A stretch of 64,000 bases of DNA from Spirosoma sp. GTDB lineage: Bacteria > Bacteroidota > Bacteroidia > Cytophagales > Spirosomataceae. The stretch covers positions 405,720-469,719 of the forward strand of contig NZ_JAPLET010000017.1 of the NCBI RefSeq assembly GCF_026391055.1. The letters run 5' to 3'. Of the stretch, positions 18,378 through 27,717 are shown piece by piece. Within the stretch, counting starts at the first letter, position 1, and the number at the start of each line of letters is the position of its first letter. The notes beneath the pieces were generated by a model. That model was given only the letters and a program-made list of their open reading frames with translations, searched no databases and was not told where the DNA came from. The position numbers and the translations under genes are program-made.

Positions 18378-19472
18378 TTTCAACTCCTCGGCCAGCATCA
18401 AACGCGTTTGCGGCAGACTCTCTGGGTATTCGTCCCGCAGGAAAGCAATAAGCTGTTCGCGCATATGGCAACGTAAATCGAAAGCCGACGGCGAATCATG
18501 GGCCGAGACCAGAATACGAACAACAATGCAGGTGGGTTGTGTGTCGGTTACCTGCACGGCAAAACTTTCGCCCGTCCAAAGCGGGTCGTTCTCGGCAACC
18601 TGTCGGGCCTTCTCCCGGAGTTTATCAATGGGCACTTTGTAATCCAGATAGAGAAAGATGCTGCCAATGATGGAGGCATCGGAGCGGGTCCAGTTTTCGA
18701 ATGGTGTTTCGACAAAGTAGGTAATGGGCAGAATTAGCCGACGGCGGTCCCAAAGTCGTACGATAACGCTCGTCAGGTTAATCTCTTCAATGCGCCCCCA
18801 TTCTTTTTCGACTACAACGGCGTCGTTTAAACGGATTTGCTGATTGAAGGCAATTTGAATACCAGCCATTAAATTGGCCAGTGTTTTCTGAGCGGCAAAA
18901 CCAATCAACACCGAAACGACCCCAGCTGAGGTTAGTACACTTAGTCCTACTTTTCGGCTCCCCTGAAACGAGATTAACAGCAGCGACGCTCCTACAATGA
19001 TCACTCCAGCAGAAATGATCCGACGAAAGAACCGCACCTGGGTAACGAACTTCCGCTGTGATAGATTAACGTCCTGAGTGGTATCGTACTGATGAATTAA
19101 TCGAAGCTCGGCAACCTTAAGCAATTGAACGACCAGCCAGGTTGTCGCAACCAGGAACAGAACCTCGGCTGTTTTATCCGCCACCGGATGCCGACGTAAA
19201 AACCGCGCCGACTGTATGTTTGTAGCCAGTAAAAAGAACAGGGAAGGCACAAACACCCAGAATGCCCAACGGACATAAATTTTGAGTAAGGCCAGGGTGT
19301 GAAAGGGTCGACGACGAACAACAAAACGAACGATTTGCGTCATAACCAGATCGACAGCCAGACCAACCAACACCGCCATGATGAGCAATACCCATCCCGA
19401 CAAATCGCGGTTAGGAATGTAACCGAACCAGCGGACGGTGGCTCTTATCCATATTTCTAGTTGCTGTAGCAT
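18339..19472 (-). CDS. MscS family mechanosensitive ion channel
   Basis: The 377-residue protein has about four to five membrane helices in the first half. The pore helix region AGVVSVLIGFAAQKTLANLMAGIQIAFNQ is typical of MscS, followed by the beta domain (VEKEWGRIEEINLTSVIVRLWDRR) and a C-terminal alpha/beta domain. Such channels open under membrane tension and release solutes during osmotic downshock. The last dozen codons (after EELK, Gly/Ser/Val-rich) are read from the arm of the intergenic hairpin. A -7 box ends four bases before the ATG, suggesting a leaderless mRNA. Confidence 0.9.
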   Translation of the reverse strand: MLQQLEIWIRATVRWFGYIPNRDLSGWVLLIMAVLVGLAVDLVMTQIVRFVVRRRPFHTLALLKIYVRWAFWVFVPSLFFLLATNIQSARFLRRHPVADKTAEVLFLVATTWLVVQLLKVAELRLIHQYDTTQDVNLSQRKFVTQVRFFRRIISAGVIIVGASLLLISFQGSRKVGLSVLTSAGVVSVLIGFAAQKTLANLMAGIQIAFNQQIRLNDAVVVEKEWGRIEEINLTSVIVRLWDRRRLILPITYFVETPFENWTRSDASIIGSIFLYLDYKVPIDKLREKARQVAENDPLWTGESFAVQVTDTQPTCIVVRILVSAHDSPSAFDLRCHMREQLIAFLRDEYPESLPQTRLMLAEELKGGGVSGISGVVK

Positions 19473-19476
19473 GCCA

Positions 19477-19484
19477 CAAAAGTA
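19477..19484 (-). promoter_or_regulatory. -7 promoter box of mscS, leaderless spacing
   Basis: On the minus strand TACTTTTG matches TANNTTTG exactly and ends 4 bases before the ATG at 19472, so transcription would start at or next to the start codon. Confidence 0.5.
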
Positions 19485-19641
19485 AAGGAGCCACGCCGAA
19501 AAGACGTAGCTCCTTACCTTATGGCCTTAAAAAGGTCTAAACAAACGTATTATTTACCGAATACCGTTTTTTGGCAAAAAATCTCCATTGCCAACTCCTT
19601 TCAGTATTTTTTGGTAATACAACTTACTGAATGCCTGACTT

Positions 19642-21111
19642 TTAGGCTAATAGCGACTTCACTACTTTGCCATGCACGTCGGTTAGTCGATACCTCCGTC
19701 CCTGGCTTTTGAAGGTCAATTTTTCGTGGTCGATTCCGAGTAGATGCAGGACCGTCGCCTGGAAATCATGCACGTGAACGGGGTCTTTGACAACGTTATA
19801 GCCGAAATCATCCGTTTCACCGTAAACCATCCCTTTTTTGACCCCGGCACCCGCCATCCAGACCGAAAAGGCACGGGGATGATGATCACGGCCATAATTA
19901 TCGCGGGTGAGTTTTCCCTGCGAGTACGCCCCACGGCCAAACTCACCGCCCCAGATTACGAGGGTATCGTCTAGCAAACCACGCTGTTTAAGGTCCATGA
20001 TCAGTGCGGCCGAAGGCTGGTCAACGCTTTTTGCCTGTGTCTTAATGTCGTTGGGCAGGTTACCATGCTGGTCCCACCCCTGATGATATAGTTGAATAAA
20101 TTTAACATCTTTTTCGACCAGTTTGCGGGCCAGAAGGCAGTTGGCGGCAAACGTGCCCGGCTTGCGGCTGTCGGGTCCATACATATCGAAAATATAGTCT
20201 GGCTCTTTCGAAATGTCGAGCGTTTCGGGAACCGATGTCTGCATCCGGTACGCCATTTCGTATTGTGCCATCCGGTTGTTTATCTCCGGATCCAGCACGT
20301 GTTTGAATTGCTCCTGATGCAGTTTTCCCAAATAGTCGAGCATGCGCCGACGGCTGGTTTTATCGACTCCCGGTGGGTTGTTGAGGTAATAAACTGGGTC
20401 CGGACCCGACCGAAACACCACGCCCTGATGCACCGAGGGCAGAAACCCATTGCTCCAGAGTTTGGCATAGAGCGGCTGGTCCCCATCGCGCCCTTTGGAC
20501 AGCAGAACCACAAAGGAAGGAAGGTTCTGATTATCGGAACCCAGGCCGTAGCTGATCCAGGAACCGAAACTGGGTCGCCCCGCCTGCTGGCTTCCCGTCT
20601 GAAAAAACGTAACGGCCGGGTCGTGGTTGATAGCCTCGGTATGCAGGGAGCGCACAAAGGTTAAATCGCCGGCAATCTTCGCTGTATGCGGCAGCAGTTC
20701 ACTAAGCCACATTCGGCCGGGGCCGTACTGTGCGAACTTATACTTGGAAGCTGCCAGCGGAAACCGGCTTTGCCCGGCACTCATACCCGTCAGGCGTTGA
20801 CCGTTGCGCACCGAAGCTGGTAAATCCTGCCCCCACATGGTTTCGAGCTTTGGCTTGTAATCGAATAATTCGAGTTGCGACGGCGCTCCACTCTGAAACA
20901 AATAAATTACCCGTTTCACTTTCGGTGGAAAGTGTGGCTTGCCTACCGCCGGATTTTCTCCCGGCATGGAGGTGCCGGGTGATGATGCGCCACCGAACAG
21001 ATTTGTCGGGTTCAGCAGTGATGCTAACGCAATGGCACCCAGACCAGCACTGGATTGTCCCAGAAAGGTCCGGCGGCTAAGTTGGTCGTGTATTTCGTCC
21101 TGAATATCCAT
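19642..21111 (-). CDS. DUF1501 domain protein (Tat-exported, sulfatase-like fold)
   Basis: From the ATG at 21111 the product has 489 residues. A twin-arginine signal (SRRTFLGQSSAGLGAIAL) is near the N-terminus, followed by the DUF1501 body with HFPPKVKRVIYLFQSGAPSQLELFDYKP, SFGSWISYGLGS and VIWGGEFGR segments. These proteins are exported folded and occur next to DUF1549/DUF1553 cytochrome proteins, as here. The biochemical function is not established; the fold is related to alkaline phosphatase-like hydrolases. A longer frame starts at 21240 but includes the spacer hairpin and is rejected. Confidence 0.88.
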   Translation of the reverse strand: MDIQDEIHDQLSRRTFLGQSSAGLGAIALASLLNPTNLFGGASSPGTSMPGENPAVGKPHFPPKVKRVIYLFQSGAPSQLELFDYKPKLETMWGQDLPASVRNGQRLTGMSAGQSRFPLAASKYKFAQYGPGRMWLSELLPHTAKIAGDLTFVRSLHTEAINHDPAVTFFQTGSQQAGRPSFGSWISYGLGSDNQNLPSFVVLLSKGRDGDQPLYAKLWSNGFLPSVHQGVVFRSGPDPVYYLNNPPGVDKTSRRRMLDYLGKLHQEQFKHVLDPEINNRMAQYEMAYRMQTSVPETLDISKEPDYIFDMYGPDSRKPGTFAANCLLARKLVEKDVKFIQLYHQGWDQHGNLPNDIKTQAKSVDQPSAALIMDLKQRGLLDDTLVIWGGEFGRGAYSQGKLTRDNYGRDHHPRAFSVWMAGAGVKKGMVYGETDDFGYNVVKDPVHVHDFQATVLHLLGIDHEKLTFKSQGRRYRLTDVHGKVVKSLLA

Positions 21112-21128
21112 AACTGCTTGGCTATTGG

Positions 21129-21154
21129 CTGGGGCGGGTTTGAACCCGCCCCAG
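21129..21154. repeat. Perfect short hairpin upstream of the DUF1501 gene
   Basis: CTGGGGCGGGTT (21129-21140) and AACCCGCCCCAG (21143-21154) are perfectly complementary with a 2-base centre. It lies in the 71-base spacer between the DUF1549/1553 gene and the DUF1501 gene, inside the presumed operon. Confidence 0.7.
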
Positions 21155-21182
21155 TTGGGTGCCCCCTTTGGGGTAGGGACTT

Positions 21183-24100
21183 TTATCGTTTTACTATCGC
21201 TTCGTCGAAATTCATTATCGTACTCGCTACCACTGTCCAAGCAGCTAGTTCGGCGGAATTGAGCTTTTTATCAATAGGGTACTCCCCCACTGATAATAGC
21301 TCCGATGCCCGCTTCGGGTTTTGTTTAAAATCTGCCAGTTCTTCGGTATACAACTGTTTTACCAGCGTTATCTCTTCCGGTCGTGCCGGACGGCTGATAA
21401 CGGCTTTAAAAATAGCGTTGATGCCGACGTCTGCAGTGCCGCCCGCCGAAGCGTCAGACCGTCCGGTCGGCACTACATGTTGTGCCAGCACTCGGGCGGC
21501 CTCCACAAACTGCGGGTCGTTCAAGGTTACGAGCGCCTGTAGGGGTGTGCTCGTTTTCTGCCGTTTCACAATGCAGGTGTGCCGCTCGGCCGCATCGAAG
21601 TTCAACATCATAGGCGCGGGTGATGATCGTTTCCAGATGGTGTACATCGACCGGCGGTAAAGACTATCGCCATGATCCTGTTCGTACTTCACGGCATTAC
21701 GGGTAGCCAGCGCTTCCCAAATGCCCGACGGCTGATAGGGCAGTACGCTCGGACCACCAATCTGCCGGGTTAGTAGGCCACTGGCTGCCAACGCATTATC
21801 CCGAACCTGCTCCGCCGACATGCGGTAACTTGGCCCACGCGTCAGGTAGGTATTGTCCGGGTCAGCCTCCCGAACATTCTCGGGTACACTCGACGATTGC
21901 CGGTACGTTGCTGACATCACAATCAGCTTGTGCATGGCTTTCGTGTTCCACTGCCCGCCCGATTCGCCCATGTCGCGGAATTTCGTCGCCAGGTAATCCA
22001 GCAATTCGGGGTGACTGGGTAACGCTCCCTGATTCCCAAAATCATCGCTGTTCTTGGCCAGCCCCTGACCAAAATACTGCTGCCACATACGGTTTACCAT
22101 CACCCGGCTAAATAGGGGGTTCTCGGGTGCCAGCAACCACTTTGCCAAGCCAAGCCGGTTGGTCGGCATGTCGTCCTCCAAAGGATTCAGACTGTGCAAC
22201 ACAGCTGGTTTCACGACTTCGCCGGGGGCATCATACGCCCCGCGTTTGAGTAAATGCGTTTCGCGCGGCACCGACCGTTCCTGCATAACCATGAGCTGGT
22301 CGGAGTCGGTATACAGGGTAACCTGCTCACCCCGCAACTTCATGGCGTTGGCATAGGTCGTTTTATAAACAGGGTCCTGCGTTCTGACGTAATAGGTGTA
22401 CAAGCCTATCCTTTGAGCCGGTGTCCGACTAGCAGCGGGTGTTTGCAGAGCCGCCATAAGCGCGTCCGGCTGACCGGCCAGTTTGGGCATTTCGAGGGGT
22501 GTCAGGCAACGGTTATAGATTCGCAGTTCATCGACGGCGAAGTCTTTATAAAAGTTATCGTGCATCCGGCCCACATAGAAGGGGTGCTGCGCCCAGTGGC
22601 TTTTGTTTTTGCCATACACCATGCTGTGTATCAGGTTATCGGCAATAACTTTCGTGCGGAGTGGCCGACCGTTCAGATACAGCGTGATGCCGTTGGCTCT
22701 GCCGGTGCCATCGTAAGCAAAGGCCACCTGAAACCACTGATGGACCGGAACTTTTTCAATCGTCTCAACATCAATGGCATTAGCGGGCCATACGTGACTA
22801 AACGCCAGCTTGAGCCGACCGTCACTCAGCAAGTCGAGTTGGTAACCCCGCTGACCATCCATCGGGCCCGTGGTGCGTCCCATTAGTGTCAGTGCCATAT
22901 TCGGTTTAGCCAGATTGAACCAGCTGCTGACCGTAAAGGGCTCGTTTTGCTCGAAGACCGCAAAGTTTCCGGGTAGTTCAATAAAACTGTCGCCCGCCAG
23001 ATACCGGGCTTTTCCAAAGCGACCCGGCACCGAATACGGCACCTTATCGGGATCGCCCCCTAACCGGGCTGGAATGGTATCGTTCACCGAATTGGCAAAG
23101 GCATTCCTTGGGTCCTGCCAGAGTTCTTCTTTTGTCTTCCGTTTTGGCGGCTCCTTTTTCTCAGGCTTCTTATCTTCGGGCTTTCCAGCTTTGGCTATGC
23201 CTTCTTTTTTACGTTTCGCGTCTTCCTCGCGCTTCTTCTTTTCGTCTTCGAGTTTCCGTTGCTCGTTTTTTGCCTTTACATAAGCACCGATATCCGTCCG
23301 GTCGGCTTCGTCGAACGTGTAATGAGCCAGTAAACCGGAGTCGATAGACGATACCACGCGGGTTTTCGCCAGCCACTGCCCGAAACGCTGCTGATAATCG
23401 GGCCGGTTAAGATTGAGCTGCTGCTGAATGGGGGTTAGCTTTTCGCGGATGAACCGTAGTTTTGCTTCCGTTTCGGGCTTGGTCAGGGTAATAGTTGGGG
23501 CGGCCTCACCATTGTAGGGAATCTGCCCCCGGTCGTTGTTGCTGTCGAAAAAGGCGTAGAGCGAATAATAATCTTTCTGGCTGATGGGGTCGTACTTGTG
23601 GTCGTGGCAACGGGCGCACTCAACCGTTAGCCCCAGCATCGCTTTCCCGAATGTATTGGTTCGGTCGGCAACGTATTCGGTTCGGTATTCTTCGTCCACG
23701 ATGCCCCCCTCCTGGCTCTGCTGATGGTTTCGGTTGAAAGCGGTTGCAATTAGTTTTTCACGCTTGTCTTTCGAACCATTCAGATTGGGGAGTAAATCGC
23801 CCGCCAGTTGCCAGGTGATGAACCGGTCGAAGGAGAGATTGCGGTTATACGCCCGAATGACCCAGTCCCGGTACGGCCACATGGTACGCAGACCGTCATC
23901 CTGGTAACCGTGTGTATCGGCATAACGCGCCACATCGAGCCATTCGACGGCCTGCCGTTCGCCATAATGCGGACTGTTGAGCAGCCGGTTTACTACTTTT
24001 TCGTAGGCATTAGGCGATTTGTCGGCCAGAAACGCGTCGACCTCGGCGGGTGTTGGCGGTAAGCCCGTCAGGTCGAGGCTTACCCGGCGGAGCAAGGTCG

Positions 24101-24677
24101 TTTTATCTGCTTCGGGCGCGTGGTTTACTTTTTTTGCTTCCTGTTTGGCCAGAATGAACCGGTCAATATCATTGACACCCCATTTTTTGTCTTTTACTTT
24201 TGGAATCTCCGGCATGGTCGGCGCAATGAGCGACCAGTGTTCCTTATATTCCGCTCCCTGTTCGACCCAGCGAATCAGCATCGCTTTTTCTTCCGTTGTC
24301 AGCGTCAGGTTCGACTTAGGCGTGGGCATCATCTCCTCCGGGTCATTGCTGAGGATGCGGCTGACCAGTTCGCTCTTGGCCAGATTACCCGGCACAATTG
24401 CCTTATGGCCACTTTTGGCCAGGGCTTCGTAAGCGCCATCGGGCGTATCCAGCCGCAAACCAGCCTGTTGCTTGGCTTTATCCGGGCCATGGCACGCAAA
24501 ACAGCGGTCAGACAGAATGGGCTTTACGTGTAAATTATAGTCAACTTTTTCGGGAAGCGTAGATTCGGCGGCTACAATGTCGGCCGGTTTTTCGACTGAA
24601 CTACGGCAGGACGTTAACCAGATGGACGCACCGAAGAGACCAGCCGTTGCGCTGAGAAGAATGTATCTAAATCGCAT
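21183..24677 (-). CDS. DUF1549/DUF1553 Planctomycete-type cytochrome protein with LamG domain
   Basis: From the ATG at 24677 the product has 1164 residues. A lipobox (WLTSC) gives a membrane-anchored lipoprotein. A PSCyt1 heme motif CFACH is at about residue 59, then come DUF1549, a Lys/Glu-rich charged stretch (about 480-530), a LamG/concanavalin-like domain (about 560-730) and DUF1553 in the C-terminal third. The family occurs in Planctomycetes and Bacteroidota beside DUF1501 genes. A role in extracytoplasmic polymer or sulfated-polysaccharide breakdown has been suggested for such sets, but none is proven. The charged insert interrupts the start of the LamG part. Confidence 0.88.
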   Translation of the reverse strand: MRFRYILLSATAGLFGASIWLTSCRSSVEKPADIVAAESTLPEKVDYNLHVKPILSDRCFACHGPDKAKQQAGLRLDTPDGAYEALAKSGHKAIVPGNLAKSELVSRILSNDPEEMMPTPKSNLTLTTEEKAMLIRWVEQGAEYKEHWSLIAPTMPEIPKVKDKKWGVNDIDRFILAKQEAKKVNHAPEADKTTLLRRVSLDLTGLPPTPAEVDAFLADKSPNAYEKVVNRLLNSPHYGERQAVEWLDVARYADTHGYQDDGLRTMWPYRDWVIRAYNRNLSFDRFITWQLAGDLLPNLNGSKDKREKLIATAFNRNHQQSQEGGIVDEEYRTEYVADRTNTFGKAMLGLTVECARCHDHKYDPISQKDYYSLYAFFDSNNDRGQIPYNGEAAPTITLTKPETEAKLRFIREKLTPIQQQLNLNRPDYQQRFGQWLAKTRVVSSIDSGLLAHYTFDEADRTDIGAYVKAKNEQRKLEDEKKKREEDAKRKKEGIAKAGKPEDKKPEKKEPPKRKTKEELWQDPRNAFANSVNDTIPARLGGDPDKVPYSVPGRFGKARYLAGDSFIELPGNFAVFEQNEPFTVSSWFNLAKPNMALTLMGRTTGPMDGQRGYQLDLLSDGRLKLAFSHVWPANAIDVETIEKVPVHQWFQVAFAYDGTGRANGITLYLNGRPLRTKVIADNLIHSMVYGKNKSHWAQHPFYVGRMHDNFYKDFAVDELRIYNRCLTPLEMPKLAGQPDALMAALQTPAASRTPAQRIGLYTYYVRTQDPVYKTTYANAMKLRGEQVTLYTDSDQLMVMQERSVPRETHLLKRGAYDAPGEVVKPAVLHSLNPLEDDMPTNRLGLAKWLLAPENPLFSRVMVNRMWQQYFGQGLAKNSDDFGNQGALPSHPELLDYLATKFRDMGESGGQWNTKAMHKLIVMSATYRQSSSVPENVREADPDNTYLTRGPSYRMSAEQVRDNALAASGLLTRQIGGPSVLPYQPSGIWEALATRNAVKYEQDHGDSLYRRSMYTIWKRSSPAPMMLNFDAAERHTCIVKRQKTSTPLQALVTLNDPQFVEAARVLAQHVVPTGRSDASAGGTADVGINAIFKAVISRPARPEEITLVKQLYTEELADFKQNPKRASELLSVGEYPIDKKLNSAELAAWTVVASTIMNFDEAIVKR

Positions 24678-24880
24678 GTCTAACCAGACGAGCATACCAA
24701 CGAACTGATTGATTGTGAAACGAATTTACAAATTTAGCTTCGGAAGGTACGTAAAAATCGTACTATCTTATCTTGATGATAGACTATTTTGCCAGGAAGA
24801 CACTAAAAGGTAAGTAGTATACAGGGGCTATATTTTCAACCGGCGTATCGGTGATATCAGTCTATAGAAACAACGGAAAG

Positions 24881-24919
24881 TCACTACACCACAAAAGCAA
24901 GAACACAGCCCTGTAGTGA
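24881..24919. repeat. Short inverted repeat after the cytochrome-LRR gene
   Basis: TCACTACA (24881-24888) and TGTAGTGA (24912-24919) can pair across 23 bases. It lies 32 bases past the stop of the cytochrome-LRR gene at 24951, within the 273-base gap before the DUF1549/1553 gene at 24677. No U-run follows, so termination is uncertain; the gap otherwise shows nothing clear. Confidence 0.35.
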
Positions 24920-24950
24920 GCACTTATCAATTGCCCTTAAATTCATTTTC

Positions 24951-26474
24951 TTATTTCTTAGCCTCCCCGGCTTTCGGCTCGCCCGCTTTTACAAATTCGG
25001 CGACGGCCTGCTCACTGATCCCACCAATTACCTCCAATTTGGGCAGAGCGGTTTTCAATCTGGCAATGCCTTCTTCGCTGACTTTGGTTTGCCAGAGGTA
25101 TACGGTTTTGAGGCTTTTCAACTCGGCTAGTTCAGCGAGTCCGGCATCGGTAACTGCCGTACCGTATAAATTGATGTATTCCAGATAAGCCAGTCCTTTT
25201 AGTTGTTTCAGGCCCGCGTCGGTCACTTTGGTTTCTTCCAGATGGAGCTTTTGCAGGTTTTTCAGCTTGGCAACCTGTGCCAGAGCCGCATCTGTAACCT
25301 CCGTATCGCCCAGCTTTAGCCAGACAATCTGATTGCTTAACTTGGGCAATTCGGTGGCCTGTGCATCAGTAAACGACCGGGCGTTGACGGCACTAACCTC
25401 CAGCTGATTTTGCTCTTTCGAGAGGGGCAATACCAATAAGTTCAACTTTTTCAGTTCGTCAATAACTTTTGGGTTGGCGGCTGGCACTTTCATGGTCAAC
25501 ACCGGCGATTCGGGCGCAGGACCAGCGGCAACCTGGGTGCCACCGTTTTCGACGGCGCCACCACCGCCCAACGATGCCAGCACCGGGCGAATGGCATCGT
25601 TCACGTTGAGATCCGATACTTTTTTATCAAAGGGTGCACCCTGATCGATCCACCAGGTTAGCAGGGCAATGTCGCTCTCCTTTAACTGTGTTTTACCTTT
25701 GGGCGGCATGTGGTGGTCATCGTCTTCCGGCAGCAGACAGACTTTCAGCAATTCACTCGATTTACTGTTACCCGCCACAAACACAGGCCCATCTTCATAG
25801 CCTTTCTTGATCATCTCGGGCGAATCCAGCCGCAGCCCTCCTTTCGACTTTCCGGCGTTATGGCATTGTACACAACGGCTGTGCAGAATGGGGTTCACGA
25901 TTTGCTGATACACCATTGCCTGATTGACATCGGTAATAGGCTCAACCTTCAGTTCTTTTAACTTCGGCTCCACACCAGTTATAGCCCGAATGGGACCAGG
26001 CATGTACTGGGTCAGGTAATCGGAGCCGTGGGTCAAATTACCACCCTGATGTCCGGCCGCCAGCAGCAGCAATAAGGCAATTCCTAGCGCGGGCAGATAC
26101 ATAAGTTGGGCAAACGAAAAAATACGGCCCAGATTCTCGGATTTTACCGACCACGCCAGCCAGGCGAACACTGCTACGCCGATCCCCTCCCACATGTGGT
26201 CATTCAGGGTTTCTTCTTCGTAGCCGCCACCCAGCGATAACATATAGCCGAACACGCAAGCCATCGTTGCACTCACCGCCGACCAGAACAGAATCAGCGT
26301 AATAGTGTGCGGACTAACCGAGTTTCTACGGGTTAGACGGTCAATTTCGAGCAGACCGGCGATCAATAAAAAACCAATGGGCAGGTGAACAATGAGTGGG
26401 TGAAAATGCCCCCAGAACAATACCCAATCGGAAGGGGATGATGGATTAGCTTGCAACAAAATCAACTCGCTCAT
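24951..26474 (-). CDS. Membrane cytochrome c domain protein with leucine-rich repeats
   Basis: The 507-residue protein begins with four hydrophobic segments (about 20-45, 58-82, 96-112, 120-142). Then comes a PSCyt1-type heme c domain with CVQCH at about residues 201-205 and the partner HHMPPKGK near residue 260. After a linker, the last 130 residues form short leucine-rich repeats of the KLKNLQKLHLEETKVTDAGL type. The order suggests a membrane-bound electron-transfer protein with an extracytoplasmic LRR. It starts 16 bases after the NHL gene and so is probably co-transcribed with it. Confidence 0.85.
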   Translation of the reverse strand: MSELILLQANPSSPSDWVLFWGHFHPLIVHLPIGFLLIAGLLEIDRLTRRNSVSPHTITLILFWSAVSATMACVFGYMLSLGGGYEEETLNDHMWEGIGVAVFAWLAWSVKSENLGRIFSFAQLMYLPALGIALLLLLAAGHQGGNLTHGSDYLTQYMPGPIRAITGVEPKLKELKVEPITDVNQAMVYQQIVNPILHSRCVQCHNAGKSKGGLRLDSPEMIKKGYEDGPVFVAGNSKSSELLKVCLLPEDDDHHMPPKGKTQLKESDIALLTWWIDQGAPFDKKVSDLNVNDAIRPVLASLGGGGAVENGGTQVAAGPAPESPVLTMKVPAANPKVIDELKKLNLLVLPLSKEQNQLEVSAVNARSFTDAQATELPKLSNQIVWLKLGDTEVTDAALAQVAKLKNLQKLHLEETKVTDAGLKQLKGLAYLEYINLYGTAVTDAGLAELAELKSLKTVYLWQTKVSEEGIARLKTALPKLEVIGGISEQAVAEFVKAGEPKAGEAKK

Positions 26475-26490
26475 AGGTCAGACCAGACTA

Positions 26491-27561
26491 TCAGGCAACG
26501 CGCTCTAATTTAATAGGATATGTTTTTTTCGACGCCCACTGCGCCACATAAATGCTGTCGTCCTCATCTACCAGTACATCGTGCGGATGTAGAAAAGGCG
26601 AATTTGTGCGGTCTTTACGTTGCTCCGCCAGTTTACCGTCCTGATAGGTCGGTGCCGAACCGCCGGGCGTTGAAATAACTTTATCGTTTTTGTCCAAAAT
26701 CTGAATATAGCCCGAATCCGGATAAGCGTCGGACGTGCTCCGGAAGACGGCACCGTAGATATTTTCACCCCGAATAACCGGGCGGCAAATGTATGAACCC
26801 GGCAAAGCAATGGTCGACTGGTATTTACCATCGAGCGAGAACCGCTTCAGTGCATTGTGCCGCCGGTCGGTAACCAGGAGCGTTGGGTTAGCCGCAACCC
26901 GCCGGTCTACCGTAATGCCGTGGCAGCAATCGAAGGTTTCGTTTGTATCGCCCTTGCCGCCCCACTGCCGGATCAGTTTACCATTTTTGTCGTATTGCGT
27001 AACGTAATTTAAGCCGTACCCATCGACTACATAAATATCTCCATTAGCCGGGTTGATAGCCGTTTCGGTTGGTTTGAACTGCGACGGATAATCGTATTTG
27101 CCGGTTTCCCGTGGGTAGTCGAGCTTCATTAACTCTTTGCCTTTCAGGTCGGTTTTGATTACTTGATTACGGTCTGTATCGCAAATAAGCAGATACTGGT
27201 CATTGCCCTCACCGCCGAGTGTCAGGCCGTGTCCACCGGGATAGCTGTGCCCCCATGTTTCGAGCAGTTTGCCCGATTTATCGTAAATCAGGATGTTGTT
27301 TTTCGTCTCGTTGGTCAGCAGAATAATGCGTCCTTTTGCATCCTGTACCATTTCGTGGCAGTCATTAACGGGATTTTTACCCGCATCCAACACTCCCCAG
27401 CCCGGTACGGCCCGGTATTTAAACCCGTTATGACCTATTGTAGGAGCTTCAGCCGCTTTCGAATAAGATTTAGCCGATAGCAGAGTTGGAGCCGCAACAG
27501 TTGTTGCGCTTGCCAGAGAGGCCTGTTTGAGAAACAGCCGACGTGAAAGAGGGGATGCCAT
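26491..27561 (-). CDS. Tat-exported NHL/6-bladed beta-propeller protein
   Basis: From the ATG at 27561 the protein has 356 residues. It opens with a twin-arginine signal (SRRLFLKQAS), followed by repeated propeller units such as GGHGLTLGGEGNDQYLLICD and GDIYVVDGYGLNYVTQYDKNG. NHL propellers bind protein, carbohydrate or lipid or act as lyases; no active-site set can be read here. It heads the minus-strand cytochrome set and is probably an extracytoplasmic partner of those proteins. Confidence 0.82.
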   Translation of the reverse strand: MASPLSRRLFLKQASLASATTVAAPTLLSAKSYSKAAEAPTIGHNGFKYRAVPGWGVLDAGKNPVNDCHEMVQDAKGRIILLTNETKNNILIYDKSGKLLETWGHSYPGGHGLTLGGEGNDQYLLICDTDRNQVIKTDLKGKELMKLDYPRETGKYDYPSQFKPTETAINPANGDIYVVDGYGLNYVTQYDKNGKLIRQWGGKGDTNETFDCCHGITVDRRVAANPTLLVTDRRHNALKRFSLDGKYQSTIALPGSYICRPVIRGENIYGAVFRSTSDAYPDSGYIQILDKNDKVISTPGGSAPTYQDGKLAEQRKDRTNSPFLHPHDVLVDEDDSIYVAQWASKKTYPIKLERVA

Positions 27562-27645
27562 TACAGTAGTGCTAAAGTTTAGGTAGAAAGTCATAAATAG
27601 CTAAACTTTACTGCAAGTAACGAAGACAACGCCCTTTATACTTAC

Positions 27646-27702
27646 AAAAAAGAAAGTTGGCTGGACTGGTATGCAGATATCGGCCAGCCAACTTTCTTTT
27701 TT
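27646..27702. terminator. Bidirectional intrinsic terminator
   Basis: AAAAAAGAAAGTTGGCTGG on the left pairs with CCAGCCAACTTTCTTTTTT on the right, with a loop of about 19 bases and U-runs on both strands. It lies between the Spy-like gene and the NHL gene, and on the minus strand it would end the transcript coming from the Spy-like gene. Confidence 0.85.
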
Positions 27703-27717
27703 GTGACGCTCCTGCCG

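Noticed and set aside
20092..20664. Plus-strand open frame of 190 codons opposite the DUF1501 gene
   Set aside because: Composition is that of a complementary strand shadow (His/Arg/Val-rich, no domain); the minus-strand gene is clear.
22254..22886. Plus-strand open frame of 210 codons opposite the DUF1549 protein
   Set aside because: Shadow of the real gene; no start signal or promoter.
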